Below, piece by piece: positions 27,367 to 34,472 of a DNA stretch of 34,661 nt. A program made the position numbers and the translations under genes. Every line of letters starts with the position of its first letter. The stretch's first letter is position 1. Under the pieces are notes generated by a model that was given only the letters and a program-made list of their open reading frames with translations, searched no databases and was not told the origin of the DNA. Source of the stretch: Nitrospira sp. (lineage in GTDB: Bacteria; Nitrospirota; Nitrospiria; Nitrospirales; Nitrospiraceae); contig JANDJL010000018.1 of NCBI GenBank assembly GCA_024330965.1, positions 23,141 through 57,801 on the forward strand, read 5' to 3'.

Positions 27367-27450
27367 CTACTGACCTTTTTTGTAAATGACGATCCCCGCG
27401 ACCAGAAGGACAAGCATGATAACGATGAACATCAATATTTTGGCATCCAT
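27367..27450 (-). CDS. 27-aa single-span membrane miniprotein (copy 2)
   Basis: On the minus strand, AAGGAGGAGCT directly precedes an ATG, one of the strongest ribosome sites in the window. The peptide starts MDAK, has the hydrophobic run ILMFIVIMLVLLVAGIVI and ends YKKGQ. It aligns end to end with the 27-aa peptide at 25407-25490: both start MD, share FI at 8-9, ML at 12-13, LLV at 15-17 and the YKKG end. The two copies lie on opposite strands, about 1.9 kb apart, with mlaA between them. A longer plus-strand frame covers the same bases but lacks these supports. The function is unknown. Confidence 0.78.
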   Translation of the reverse strand: MDAKILMFIVIMLVLLVAGIVIYKKGQ

Positions 27451-27938
27451 AGCTCCTCCTTAGTGATTAACCATAGTTTCTACAAGGTTCATCGACGAAC
27501 ACCTGTTTACCGGCCTAACTAGGGAATCATCACAAATGAAAGAGTTTGATGAATTGGCGGGTGACTCGGCCTCCTTCTTCATCACATTTGGGAGGTTGGC
27601 TCCCGGTGCGCAAGCTTATTCTTCTCTCCCAGCCTTGTCAAGGTTCTGGATCGATCGTGTCCCGTCCCAACATAAGAAAGAATATTCGCTCGCTTTGCGT
27701 ACCGACGAGGCTACTTCGACGAAATCGATCACCGAGATCTGACTCTCAGCAGCACACCCCCACACGTAGGGCCGGTGGCAATAGCCCGTCGAGCTGTTTT
27801 GATCCGGTGCAGATCGTCTTCACCATTGCGGTCGGAAGCATCCACCCTGCTCCAACGGGCCACTCGCACTTCCGTCACCCTTCGAGCCGTCGTGAATCCT
27901 GTGGAAGGAGCACGCCCGCGCCTCACCACGCACGATCG
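27451..27938. other. 488-base stretch without a recognisable gene
   Basis: A 68-residue plus-strand frame starts at 27536, and other short frames exist on both strands, but none shows a family motif, a good ribosome site or a signal peptide. One plus frame near 27677-27770 (FAYRRGYFDEIDHRDLTLSS) looks protein-like but has no start codon and no match I can name. The stretch may hold decayed coding sequence. Confidence 0.4.
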
Positions 27939-28184
27939 TCAATTCATCGGGCGAGACTTGCCAGGACCGGCAAACAGCCCCTCCGCTTCTTCGCGAAGAA
28001 GGCTCTTTAAACGAGCGGCTTGACGATGGGCGAGAATAACAGGATCAATCCGCTCTCCGCAGCTCACACAACGCCACTCGAACAAATGAAGTTCGATCAC
28101 CTTTTCCTGAACCATCAATCCACCACAGCGATGACAGTGAGTGATGCCGCTCGGCTCTTGAGTTTTCTTTGGAACTTCAACCAT
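27939..28184 (-). CDS. Small zinc-ribbon protein
   Basis: From the chosen start this is an 81-aa protein. Two CxxC pairs, CHRCGG and CVSCGE, are 24 residues apart and form a zinc ribbon (HCHRCGGLMVQEKVIELHLF between them). A basic helix with HRQAARLKSLLREEAEG follows. Such proteins are usually cytoplasmic and may bind nucleic acid or proteins. ATG at 28184 has GGAGGT nine bases upstream; the frame is open up to 28250, but that start lacks a ribosome site. No operon partner is evident. Confidence 0.8.
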   Translation of the reverse strand: MVEVPKKTQEPSGITHCHRCGGLMVQEKVIELHLFEWRCVSCGERIDPVILAHRQAARLKSLLREEAEGLFAGPGKSRPMN

Positions 28185-28500
28185 ATAGTCAAGACCTCCG
28201 TTTCTCTGCCAAATGTTCCACCTCTTTCTAAATATGAGCCATTCTTTCAAAAATGGATTCTCTTCTGTTTTGCCCCTTACGCAGCGTCATGATACGGTTT
28301 GCTTATTCCCCCCTCTCTAACCCACCCCCCTCTGAGAGGAGACATTGAATGATGAAAGATTCCACAGCGCTCCTTCCTGGCTTGTCCTGTAATGCAACAG
28401 ACAACTGAACTCCTTTCGGAGCGTCTTCCCCAAACCCATAAATTTAGAATACGTAGAAGAGGGGTTGTGTCATTCACCTCATGGCATCATCGATGCAGCA
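28185..28500. other. Gene-poor stretch upstream of the hsp20 control region
   Basis: Apart from the ribosome site of the zinc-ribbon gene at its left edge I see no gene. A 19-codon frame at about 28350 with a GAGGAG in front is possible but unsupported. The region is C-rich around 28305-28335. Confidence 0.45.
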
Positions 28501-28504
28501 GTGA

Positions 28505-28564
28505 CCTGTCGTGACAGGAGCAGGTCCGATTGACAAACCATCGCGACGAGCTTGACTTGTCAAG
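28505..28564 (+). promoter_or_regulatory. Candidate hsp20 operator pair and promoter
   Basis: Two inverted repeats of the same layout (6-base arms, 2-base spacer) lie here: CCTGTC gt GACAGG at 28505-28518 and CTTGAC tt GTCAAG at 28551-28564. The second overlaps TTGACT (28552-28557), which is followed after 18 bases by CATAAA, a possible -35/-10 pair. A TTGACA also occurs at 28530-28535. CIRCE (TTAGCACTC-type) is absent. A repressor or heat-shock factor binding here is inference. Confidence 0.4.
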
Positions 28565-28599
28565 GGAGGGAGAACCATAAAAAACATACCGGTTCCCGG

Positions 28600-28626
28600 T
28601 TCTCCGAAAAAAAACAGAAAGGAGGA
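28600..28626 (+). promoter_or_regulatory. Possible RNA thermometer masking the hsp20 ribosome site
   Basis: TTCTCC (28600-28605) can pair with the Shine-Dalgarno sequence GGAGGA (28621-28626), leaving a 15-base A-rich loop. A short, weak stem over the ribosome site of a small heat-shock gene is the arrangement of known ROSE and fourU thermometers. The pairing is visible in the sequence; the thermosensing role is inference. Confidence 0.35.
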
Positions 28627-28632
28627 TGTGCC

Positions 28633-29103
28633 ATGTCCGGACTCAGCAGGTGGGAACCACCACTGCGGTGGAATCCATGGAAGGATCTTGAAGAAATGGA
28701 AAAACGCCTCTCTACCTTCTTCGGACGAGCCCCGGAAGGGAGCGGTGAAAAGAAAGAAGCGCTGGCGGTCGCCGAGTGGTCGCCGGTCGTCGACATTACC
28801 GAAGACGATAAGGAATATCTCATCAAGGCCGAACTGCCCGAGATGAAAAAAGAAGACATCAAGATCAACGTGCAGGATGACGTTCTTTCGATCAGCGGAG
28901 AGCGAAAATACGAGAAAGATGAGAAGGGGAAGAAATATCACCGGGTCGAGCGAGCCTATGGCAGTTTTCTCCGGAGTTTTACCCTGCCGCAAGATGCCGA
29001 CGGCTCCAAGGTGACCGCCACGTATAAAGACGGCGTGCTGGCCATCCATCTTCCCAAGTCTGAAAAGGCCAAGCCGAAGGCCATCGAAGTGAAGGTGGAG
29101 TGA
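28633..29103 (+). CDS. Small heat-shock protein, Hsp20 family
   Basis: This 156-aa cytoplasmic holdase chaperone has an N-terminal arm (WNPWKDLEEMEKRLSTFFGR). The alpha-crystallin domain spans about 49-141: WSPVVDITEDDKEYLIKAEL, then DIKINVQDDVLSISGER, YGSFLRSFTLP and the signature GVLAIHLPK at 134-142. The short C-terminal tail has IEVKV in the place of the I-x-I assembly motif. The start is set by GGAGG at 28621 with seven bases to the ATG; the frame is open upstream to 28552 without a ribosome site. It heads the right-hand stress cluster and has its own candidate operator and leader hairpin. Confidence 0.95.
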   Translation: MSGLSRWEPPLRWNPWKDLEEMEKRLSTFFGRAPEGSGEKKEALAVAEWSPVVDITEDDKEYLIKAELPEMKKEDIKINVQDDVLSISGERKYEKDEKGKKYHRVERAYGSFLRSFTLPQDADGSKVTATYKDGVLAIHLPKSEKAKPKAIEVKVE

Positions 29104-29177
29104 GGATGTGATGGTTGCTCGTTCGAGAACAGAATGAAAAGAGAAGAAATCCACCCTCTGTAAGAGGAGCGGTCTCC

Positions 29178-29209
29178 GGCGGCGGAACATCCGCGGATGT
29201 TCCGCCGCC
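29178..29209 (+). terminator. Perfect 32-bp palindrome between hsp20 and the PRTase gene
   Basis: GGCGGCGGAACATCC (29178-29192) and GGATGTTCCGCCGCC (29195-29209) pair perfectly around a central GC. The RNA would fold into a very stable hairpin 75 bases after the hsp20 stop. The tail AACCATTTCC is only weakly T-rich, so it may act as a terminator, an RNA-stability element or a protein-binding site. Confidence 0.5.
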
Positions 29210-29266
29210 AACCATTTCCAAGGAGCGGCGCAAGGCGCTGAAAATTGGGCTCAACAGAACAAGACA

Positions 29267-29935
29267 ATGATCTTTCAAAATCGCGAAGAAGCGGGGCGCC
29301 GGCTGGTTGAACGACTGATCCATTACCGCAAACAGCCTGCGACCCTCATTCTGGCGCTTCCGCGGGGAGGCGTGGCAGTTGGCTACCAGTTGAGTCTGGG
29401 CCTCCATCTTCCTCTGGATGTCTTCATCGCTCGCAAGATCGGGGCGCCGGATAATCCCGAATACGCCCTGGGAGCCGTGGGGGAGGGGGGAGGGGTATAT
29501 TGGAATCCGACGGCGAGAGCGGCATATTGCCTGAACCCTGCCGACATCAAGAAGTTGATCCAATCCCAACAAGACGAAATCGCCCGCCGGCAAGTCTTGT
29601 ATCGACAGAACCGACCATTTCCCACGCTGGAGAATCGCACGGTCATTCTCGTAGACGACGGCATCGCCACCGGCTCCACATTTTTCGCCGCGATCCAGTC
29701 GATCAGACAGCTCAACCCCCATCGTCTGGTGGGAGCTATTCCTGTCGGGCCAAGGGACACGCTTCAACAGGTCGAGGAGCAAGTCGATGAATTGGCGGTC
29801 CTGGCCATGCCGGATCCCTTTTGGGCTGTGGGGAATCACTACGCGGATTTCGCTCAAGTGAGCGACCGGGAAGTCGTGGAATACCTGAACCTCGCCGAAG
29901 AAGCGTTGCGTGAACATGAACGACGTTCTTCTTAA
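29267..29935 (+). CDS. Phosphoribosyltransferase-domain protein
   Basis: This 222-aa cytoplasmic protein has a type I phosphoribosyltransferase fold. The PRPP-binding motif VILVDDGIATGST is at 126-138. LALPRGGVAVGYQL and DVFIARKIGAPDNPEYALGA are characteristic of a family of uncharacterised PRTases often found beside Usp and Hsp20 genes. The base substrate is not known, and a salvage or stress role is inference. It follows hsp20 on the same strand after 163 bases that hold the 32-bp palindrome. Confidence 0.92.
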   Translation: MIFQNREEAGRRLVERLIHYRKQPATLILALPRGGVAVGYQLSLGLHLPLDVFIARKIGAPDNPEYALGAVGEGGGVYWNPTARAAYCLNPADIKKLIQSQQDEIARRQVLYRQNRPFPTLENRTVILVDDGIATGSTFFAAIQSIRQLNPHRLVGAIPVGPRDTLQQVEEQVDELAVLAMPDPFWAVGNHYADFAQVSDREVVEYLNLAEEALREHERRSS

Positions 29936-29955
29936 TTCGAAGAGGCCCTGCGTCC

Positions 29956-30231
29956 ATGTCACCGAGAAGCCGAGGTCGGCGCACCGCCGCCAGTGCAGCC
30001 GCATGTTGGCTTCTCAGCCTGACCACAATCATGGTATGGGCCGAGATCGTCGTTCCATCTGACTCCTCGCCGACGCCGATCCCACTTCGCGGTCGAAGTG
30101 GACGAAGCCTCGGATCGGGAGGCCAAACCATATGGGAGGTCGCCTACACGGACCACTTGCAGGCTTTGTCCAAAACAAGCGGTCTGCATATTCCGATCGA
30201 CAGTTGGCATGAAGAAGCGCATTATGTGTGA
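29956..30231 (+). CDS. Hypothetical exported 91-aa protein
   Basis: This small frame has an N-terminal basic and hydrophobic stretch (RTAASAAACWLLSLTTIMVW) that could be a signal peptide. A Ser/Pro/Gly-rich part follows, and the end, WEVAYTDHLQALSKTSGLHI, has no domain I can name. GAGG lies ten bases before the ATG. It sits between the PRTase and Usp genes on the same strand. It may be real, but nothing beyond the signal-like N-terminus supports it. Confidence 0.4.
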   Translation: MSPRSRGRRTAASAAACWLLSLTTIMVWAEIVVPSDSSPTPIPLRGRSGRSLGSGGQTIWEVAYTDHLQALSKTSGLHIPIDSWHEEAHYV

Positions 30232-30346
30232 TCGAGGAGGGTCGCTGGCCAACTCGCGGCAATCTCGGGTAAGCTGCCCGTACCTTCCTATTCGGCACAG
30301 TCCCGTATCCGCTGTTTCGACGCGAAGAGAGAGGAGGCCCTCGCAT

Positions 30347-31204
30347 ATGAGAATCGTCATCGGCGTCGATTGGTCGGACCAAGCCTTCGCGGCGGTCACC
30401 CAAACATTTCATCTCTACCGCCCGACCGACGTCCTACTGGTGCACGGAGTCAATCTCGGCATGTTCGAGCAACCCATCGTCGCAGAAGCGGCGAATCTCC
30501 AGGGCTATGACGACTTCCGCAACGCCATGGTGAATGCGGGACACCAACTGCTCGAACAAGCGGCGGCTCTGGTCCCAAAGGACGTTACGACCGTGCGCAA
30601 GATCAATGAAATCGGCAGCCCCGCTCATGTCATTCTTGAGAGTGCCGAGTCCGTCTCAGCCGACCTTATTGTCGTCGGCGCGAGGGGGCGCAGCCGCCTC
30701 GCTGAGACCGTGCTTGGCAGCGTCTCCCATCGGGTACTCTCCCATGCGTCCCGCTCCACCTTGATCGTCAAAGGATCGGCTCGCCCGGTCCGGCAGGCAC
30801 TGGTCGCCGTCGAGGGCCGTGACGATGCCGGTCGGATCGTCGCGTGGCTGACCCGACATCGGTTTGCAACCCCGGTGGAACTCCGAGTATTGAACGTCGT
30901 CGTTCCCATTGGATTGGACAGTCCTTACGATGGAATGGAGGCCCGAACCTGGTGGGAGGGAGCGGAGGCTTATGCCGAACAGCTCGTCAAAGAGACAGCA
31001 GCGAAACTTCTCGACGCTGGATATACAACCGCCACAAAAGTCGCGATCGGGAGCCCGGCGGCTCTCATCGGAGAAGAGGCGAAGGCTGTAGACCTGGTCA
31101 TCGCCTCTTCGCACGGGCGAACAGGAGTGGCGCGTTTTCTTCTGGGAAGCGTCTCCCACGCAATCGTCCATCACGTGTCTTGTCCGGTGTTGGTTATCCG
31201 ATAA
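30347..31204 (+). CDS. Tandem universal stress protein (two UspA domains)
   Basis: This 285-aa cytoplasmic protein is made of two Usp domains, about 1-142 and 148-285. The ATP-binding pattern G-x2-G-x9-GS is complete in the first domain (GARGRSRLAETVLGS, Gly111 to Ser125). It is nearly complete in the second (SSHGRTGVARFLLGS, with Ser for the first Gly). Usp proteins respond to starvation, oxygen limitation and other stress. ATG at 30347 is chosen because GAGGAGG lies nine bases upstream and the first Usp strand (MRIVIGVDWS) begins there; the open frame extends to 30098. The cytochrome c gene follows after 25 bases. Confidence 0.94.
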   Translation: MRIVIGVDWSDQAFAAVTQTFHLYRPTDVLLVHGVNLGMFEQPIVAEAANLQGYDDFRNAMVNAGHQLLEQAAALVPKDVTTVRKINEIGSPAHVILESAESVSADLIVVGARGRSRLAETVLGSVSHRVLSHASRSTLIVKGSARPVRQALVAVEGRDDAGRIVAWLTRHRFATPVELRVLNVVVPIGLDSPYDGMEARTWWEGAEAYAEQLVKETAAKLLDAGYTTATKVAIGSPAALIGEEAKAVDLVIASSHGRTGVARFLLGSVSHAIVHHVSCPVLVIR

Positions 31205-31229
31205 AGAAACAGTGGCAAGGAGATCACCC

Positions 31230-31589
31230 ATGAAACTCACGCTGGCAGTAGCAATCATTCTTCTTGCGGCGGCGCCCTCCTGGATCGCCGCGCAGGTGCT
31301 TCGAGGCAATCCTAAGGCCGGAGAAACGGTGTACCAGCAACAGTGTCTCCGCTGCCATGGAGCGAATCTGGATGGCAATGGTCCTGACAGTCGAGATTTG
31401 ATCGTTCCTCCAGCCGATCTTCGGTCTCCAGCCAGCCGATCCAAGACGGACTGGGAATTGCTCGTGGCGATTTCAAACGGCGTCTTGTTCAGCCCGATGC
31501 ACAGCTTTCGCGGCACGCTGACGGATGAGCAAATGTTGGATGTGTTGTCGTACATCAGATTCATGTCACCGCCGGATATCACCAGTTAG
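31230..31589 (+). CDS. Small exported c-type cytochrome
   Basis: This 119-aa protein has a signal peptide (MKLTLAVAIILLAAAPSWIA). A single class I heme c domain follows: the heme site is CLRCH (Cys39, Cys42, His43) and the probable axial Met is Met90 in LFSPMHSF. The C-terminal helix TDEQMLDVLSYIRFMS is typical of cytochrome c family (CccA/cytochrome c553-like) proteins. It should carry electrons in the periplasm. ATG at 31230 is fixed by AAGGAG at 31217-31222. It is probably cotranscribed with the Usp gene, an unusual pairing of a cytosolic stress protein and a periplasmic electron carrier. Confidence 0.93.
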   Translation: MKLTLAVAIILLAAAPSWIAAQVLRGNPKAGETVYQQQCLRCHGANLDGNGPDSRDLIVPPADLRSPASRSKTDWELLVAISNGVLFSPMHSFRGTLTDEQMLDVLSYIRFMSPPDITS

Positions 31590-31618
31590 GACGGGGCTGT
31601 GTCCGATGTGTCCTAAAG

Positions 31619-31816
31619 GAGACCCAGAGGTCGGTTATCACCGACCCAGCCTGGCGCACCGTCCGTTTTGCCGTCGAAGTATCCGCACAGATCACGGAAG
31701 GCACGTTTTATGATCTGGCTGCTCCTGTTCCTCGAGTCTGTAGCGTCGAGGTACCTGTCCTGCATCCCACGCATCTCGAAAACGCGGCAGTCCCGCAGCC
31801 GGACACGACCGTGTGA
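31619..31816 (+). pseudogene. C-terminal remnant of a 2-oxoacid dehydrogenase E1 beta subunit
   Basis: One frame without a start codon reads SVITDPAWRTVRFAVEVSAQ, then ITEGTFYDLAAPVPRV and PVLHPTHLENAAVPQPD to a TGA at 31814-31816. This matches the C-terminal region of pyruvate/2-oxoisovalerate dehydrogenase E1 beta subunits (pattern VV-D-AWRT-GF-AE, then DL-APV-RV, then P-P-LE). Only about 65 codons survive and the rest of the gene is absent from the window. It sits between cytochrome c and the pyruvate-kinase-like gene, which suggests that a pyruvate-metabolism gene was deleted here. Confidence 0.65.
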
Positions 31817-31880
31817 GCTGCTCATCCCATGCTCCGAGGATGATCCACATGTTGTCTGACAAGACGAGAGCGGTGGGATC

Positions 31881-33746
31881 GTGAATACGTTGCCGGGGAA
31901 TCGCAGCGACAGCGGGCCTGACCCCCTTCTTAAAAAACTCAGCCATCTCTTTCAGGTTGTCCAACAGAAGGCCGTTGCCGCTCGAGCCAAATTCCACTTT
32001 TCCGATGCCGACGCGCAATGCAGCTGTGACAACCTCTTGGCTTACCTGGCACTGCGCGAACATGACCTTCAAGACCTCCAACTGGAGCTGGCGGAACGTG
32101 GGCTGTCCTCTCTTGGTAGGCTCGAAGGCTCGGTATTACACAGCCTCCGGAAAGTCATGGGACATCTGGGAATCGAACCGCCGGACACTCCGTTGATGGC
32201 TCCCGACTTTGCACAGGCAGCATCCATCCTCTCGCGGCGCAGCACCCTGCTCTTGGGGCGTCCCCGCCCGCATCATCGCACTCGCATCATGGTGACACTG
32301 GACCCCGACGTTGTCAGACAGCCTGACCTGCTCGAGCAACTGCTGCTGAAGGGGATGGATATCGCCAGAGTCAATTGTGCCCACGACACCTCACGCGAAT
32401 GGTCCATGATCATCACGGCATTACGGGATGCAGAAAAGCGATTGGCGAGCCGTGGACAGGCGATCGGACGCAATTGCCGGATCTTCATGGATCTCGCCGG
32501 GCCGAAGGTCCGGACCGGACCATTGATGCTCACGACCAGGCCCCTCAAACTCACGGTGGAGAAAGACGCCTACGGGAGGCCGTCGCGCATGTTGGAGGGG
32601 ATCCTTGACACCAACGCCTCGCAATCCCAACGGATCCGCTCACCCGGCGTCCCTCCCAGCTTTGTGATTGCACTCCCCGGCCACGGCAGCCTCGCCAACC
32701 TCGTGCTCGGTGAAGAACTGCGTTTCATGGACACCAGAGGCCGTCGCCGAGCCTTCCGTGTGCTCGAACAGATCAGTCCCACGAAAGTCCGTGTCGGGCT
32801 GGAGAGAACGGCTTATCTCGACGAAGGGATGGAGCTCGTCACAGATAGGGGGACGAGTTATCACATCGGGCCGATCATGCCGCAACCGATGGACATTCGT
32901 GTTCAGGCAGGGGACCGCTTACTCCTCTACCGGGATCCGACCCGTCTCGGCCACGCGGCGCAAGGAGGACAGCCGGCCGGCATCAGTTGCACCCTTCCCG
33001 CCCTGTTGGAGTCGGTACAACCTGGACATCGCGTCTGTATCGATGACGGCAGGATCACGACCATCGTCCGGACTCTGCACCCGGAATATGTGGAACTCGA
33101 GGTCCTTGCTCCGCATGATATCCCCGCCCGCATCCGCTCGGAGAAGGGCTTAAACTTCCCCGATTCCCCCGTTCAGATCCCCGCCCTCACAGCCCAGGAC
33201 CGTGAAGATCTGAAATTCGTTGTACGACACGCGACAGCAGTCGGCCTCTCATTCGCACATCATCCTCAAGATCTCATCGATTTGCACCAGGCCTTAGAAG
33301 ACCTCGGGCATCCCGATTTGGGAATCGTCATCAAAATCGAGACGCGAGAGGCCATTCACCGCTTGGCACAGCTTCTTCTTGCGGGGCTCAATTACCCTAA
33401 ACTCGGCATCATGATTGCGCGAGGGGACCTCGCCGTCGAGGTGGGCTTCGAACACCTGGCCTTGGTACAAGAAGATATTCTCTGCATCTGCGAGGCCGCC
33501 CATGTGCCGGTGATCTGGGCCACCCAAGTGCTTGAGAATCTCGCGAAAAGCGGGTTGCCCGCCCGAGCCGAGATTACCGATGCCGCCACAGGGCAGCGGG
33601 CCGAGTGCGTCATGTTGAATAAGGGAAGATTTGTGTTGGACGCCGTGAAGGTCCTCGCGGATTTGCTCAGTTCGCGGGAACGCCAGCGCATCAAGAAACG
33701 GCAAGTCTTTCGCGACATCACCGTCCAGCACGGCATATTCGATTGA
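31881..33746 (+). CDS. Pyruvate kinase-like protein with N-terminal extension and no C-terminal domain
   Basis: In this 621-aa protein the first ~130 residues are a helical extension of unknown role. The kinase barrel then starts at RTRIMVTLDP (about 134). Active-site elements are recognisable: GMDIARVNCAHD (Arg163, Asn165), MDLAGPKVRTG, IVIKIETREAI, LGIMIARGDLAVEVG, WATQVLENL and PARAEITDAA. The usual LSGET that follows is LNKGRF here, and the chain ends about 40 residues later, so the regulatory C-terminal domain of classical pyruvate kinases is missing. Pyruvate kinase would make ATP and pyruvate from phosphoenolpyruvate; activity with these changes is uncertain. The start is GTG at 31881 with no strong ribosome site. 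Confidence 0.85.
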   Translation: MNTLPGNRSDSGPDPLLKKLSHLFQVVQQKAVAARAKFHFSDADAQCSCDNLLAYLALREHDLQDLQLELAERGLSSLGRLEGSVLHSLRKVMGHLGIEPPDTPLMAPDFAQAASILSRRSTLLLGRPRPHHRTRIMVTLDPDVVRQPDLLEQLLLKGMDIARVNCAHDTSREWSMIITALRDAEKRLASRGQAIGRNCRIFMDLAGPKVRTGPLMLTTRPLKLTVEKDAYGRPSRMLEGILDTNASQSQRIRSPGVPPSFVIALPGHGSLANLVLGEELRFMDTRGRRRAFRVLEQISPTKVRVGLERTAYLDEGMELVTDRGTSYHIGPIMPQPMDIRVQAGDRLLLYRDPTRLGHAAQGGQPAGISCTLPALLESVQPGHRVCIDDGRITTIVRTLHPEYVELEVLAPHDIPARIRSEKGLNFPDSPVQIPALTAQDREDLKFVVRHATAVGLSFAHHPQDLIDLHQALEDLGHPDLGIVIKIETREAIHRLAQLLLAGLNYPKLGIMIARGDLAVEVGFEHLALVQEDILCICEAAHVPVIWATQVLENLAKSGLPARAEITDAATGQRAECVMLNKGRFVLDAVKVLADLLSSRERQRIKKRQVFRDITVQHGIFD

Positions 33747-33799
33747 CCCGAGACCGGTCTTCACGCCGACGCCGGACCATCTCACAAGTCGGCCGGCTA

Positions 33800-33835
33800 G
33801 CCGGCATGTACCGGTGGGCCGGCATGTACCGGTGG
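33800..33835. repeat. Tandem 18-bp repeat, two exact copies
   Basis: GCCGGCATGTACCGGTGG occurs at 33800-33817 and again at 33818-33835. It is followed by a shorter repeated GGATGGATC element up to about 33853. It lies between the pyruvate-kinase-like gene and the membrane-protein gene. It may be an operator pair or simple slippage; I cannot tell. Confidence 0.85.
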
Positions 33836-33904
33836 ATGGATCGGATGGATCGATAGCCCTTTGGACCGGAAATCTGTATCGGAGCCTATGTCACGGCCGA
33901 ATGT

Positions 33905-34378
33905 GTGATGCCGATCCCCGGTTCAGATAAGACCAAAAGGACTCTCGTCGAATGGAACAAGACAGTCGGCGGCCGAGTTGGCTGGTCCTCTCCCACCGAT
34001 CAGATCATTCCCGAGTCCGCCAAGCCCGGATTCTACGCCAGGGTCCGACGGATGCTCCAAGCCGAACACCTCGCCGGAGCCATGGTGGGAATGGTCGTGC
34101 TTGCCGGCCTTGTCAACATGATCGAACTGCTCTGCACCGCCGGATTCCCCGCCGTTTGTACACAGATCCTCACGATGCAGCAGGTGCCGACGTGGAAATA
34201 CTATGGGCATCTCGGGTTGTATAACCTGGCCTCTTTTCTTGATGATCGTGTCGTCGTGACAATTGCTGTGGTCACGTTGAGTCGCAGAACGTTGCAAGAG
34301 CGAGCCGGTCGTTGGTTGAAACTGATGAGTGGATTGATCATGATCGGTTTGGGAATCATGTTGCTGTTTCGCTCTTAG
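33905..34378 (+). CDS. Short DsbD/CcdA-like membrane protein
   Basis: This 157-aa protein has three likely membrane helices, at about 55-80, 98-125 and 138-156. VNMIELLCTAGFPAVCTQIL and LYNLASFLDDRVVVTIAVVT resemble the cysteine-bearing membrane part of CcdA/DsbD-type thiol-disulfide carriers, with Cys in the ELLCTAGFP segment. Known relatives are longer and have an N-terminal membrane or thioredoxin part, so this may be a 5'-truncated gene. No thioredoxin domain and no good ribosome site are visible upstream. If functional it would move reducing power or a small ligand across the inner membrane. Confidence 0.6.
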   Translation: MMPIPGSDKTKRTLVEWNKTVGGRVGWSSPTDQIIPESAKPGFYARVRRMLQAEHLAGAMVGMVVLAGLVNMIELLCTAGFPAVCTQILTMQQVPTWKYYGHLGLYNLASFLDDRVVVTIAVVTLSRRTLQERAGRWLKLMSGLIMIGLGIMLLFRS

Positions 34379-34472
34379 TGGCTTCCATGATCGCGCGTGA
34401 CGGTGCCGGCTCGCATCCCGGCCGGCTTGCATCCCGGTTGAGCCGCTCGATCCATTCGTGTAGAAAACCAAA

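Noticed and set aside
27536..27742. 68-residue plus-strand frame
   Set aside because: No ribosome site, no recognised domain, and overlapping frames are equally open; it is treated as unassigned.
28351..28410. Tiny 19-codon frame preceded by GAGGAG
   Set aside because: There is no paralogue and no hydrophobic or other pattern to support it, unlike the two 27-aa genes.
31629..31646. GGTCGGT / ACCGACC hairpin after the cytochrome c gene
   Set aside because: It coincides with the codons of the E1 beta remnant and has no T-run, so it is not called a terminator.
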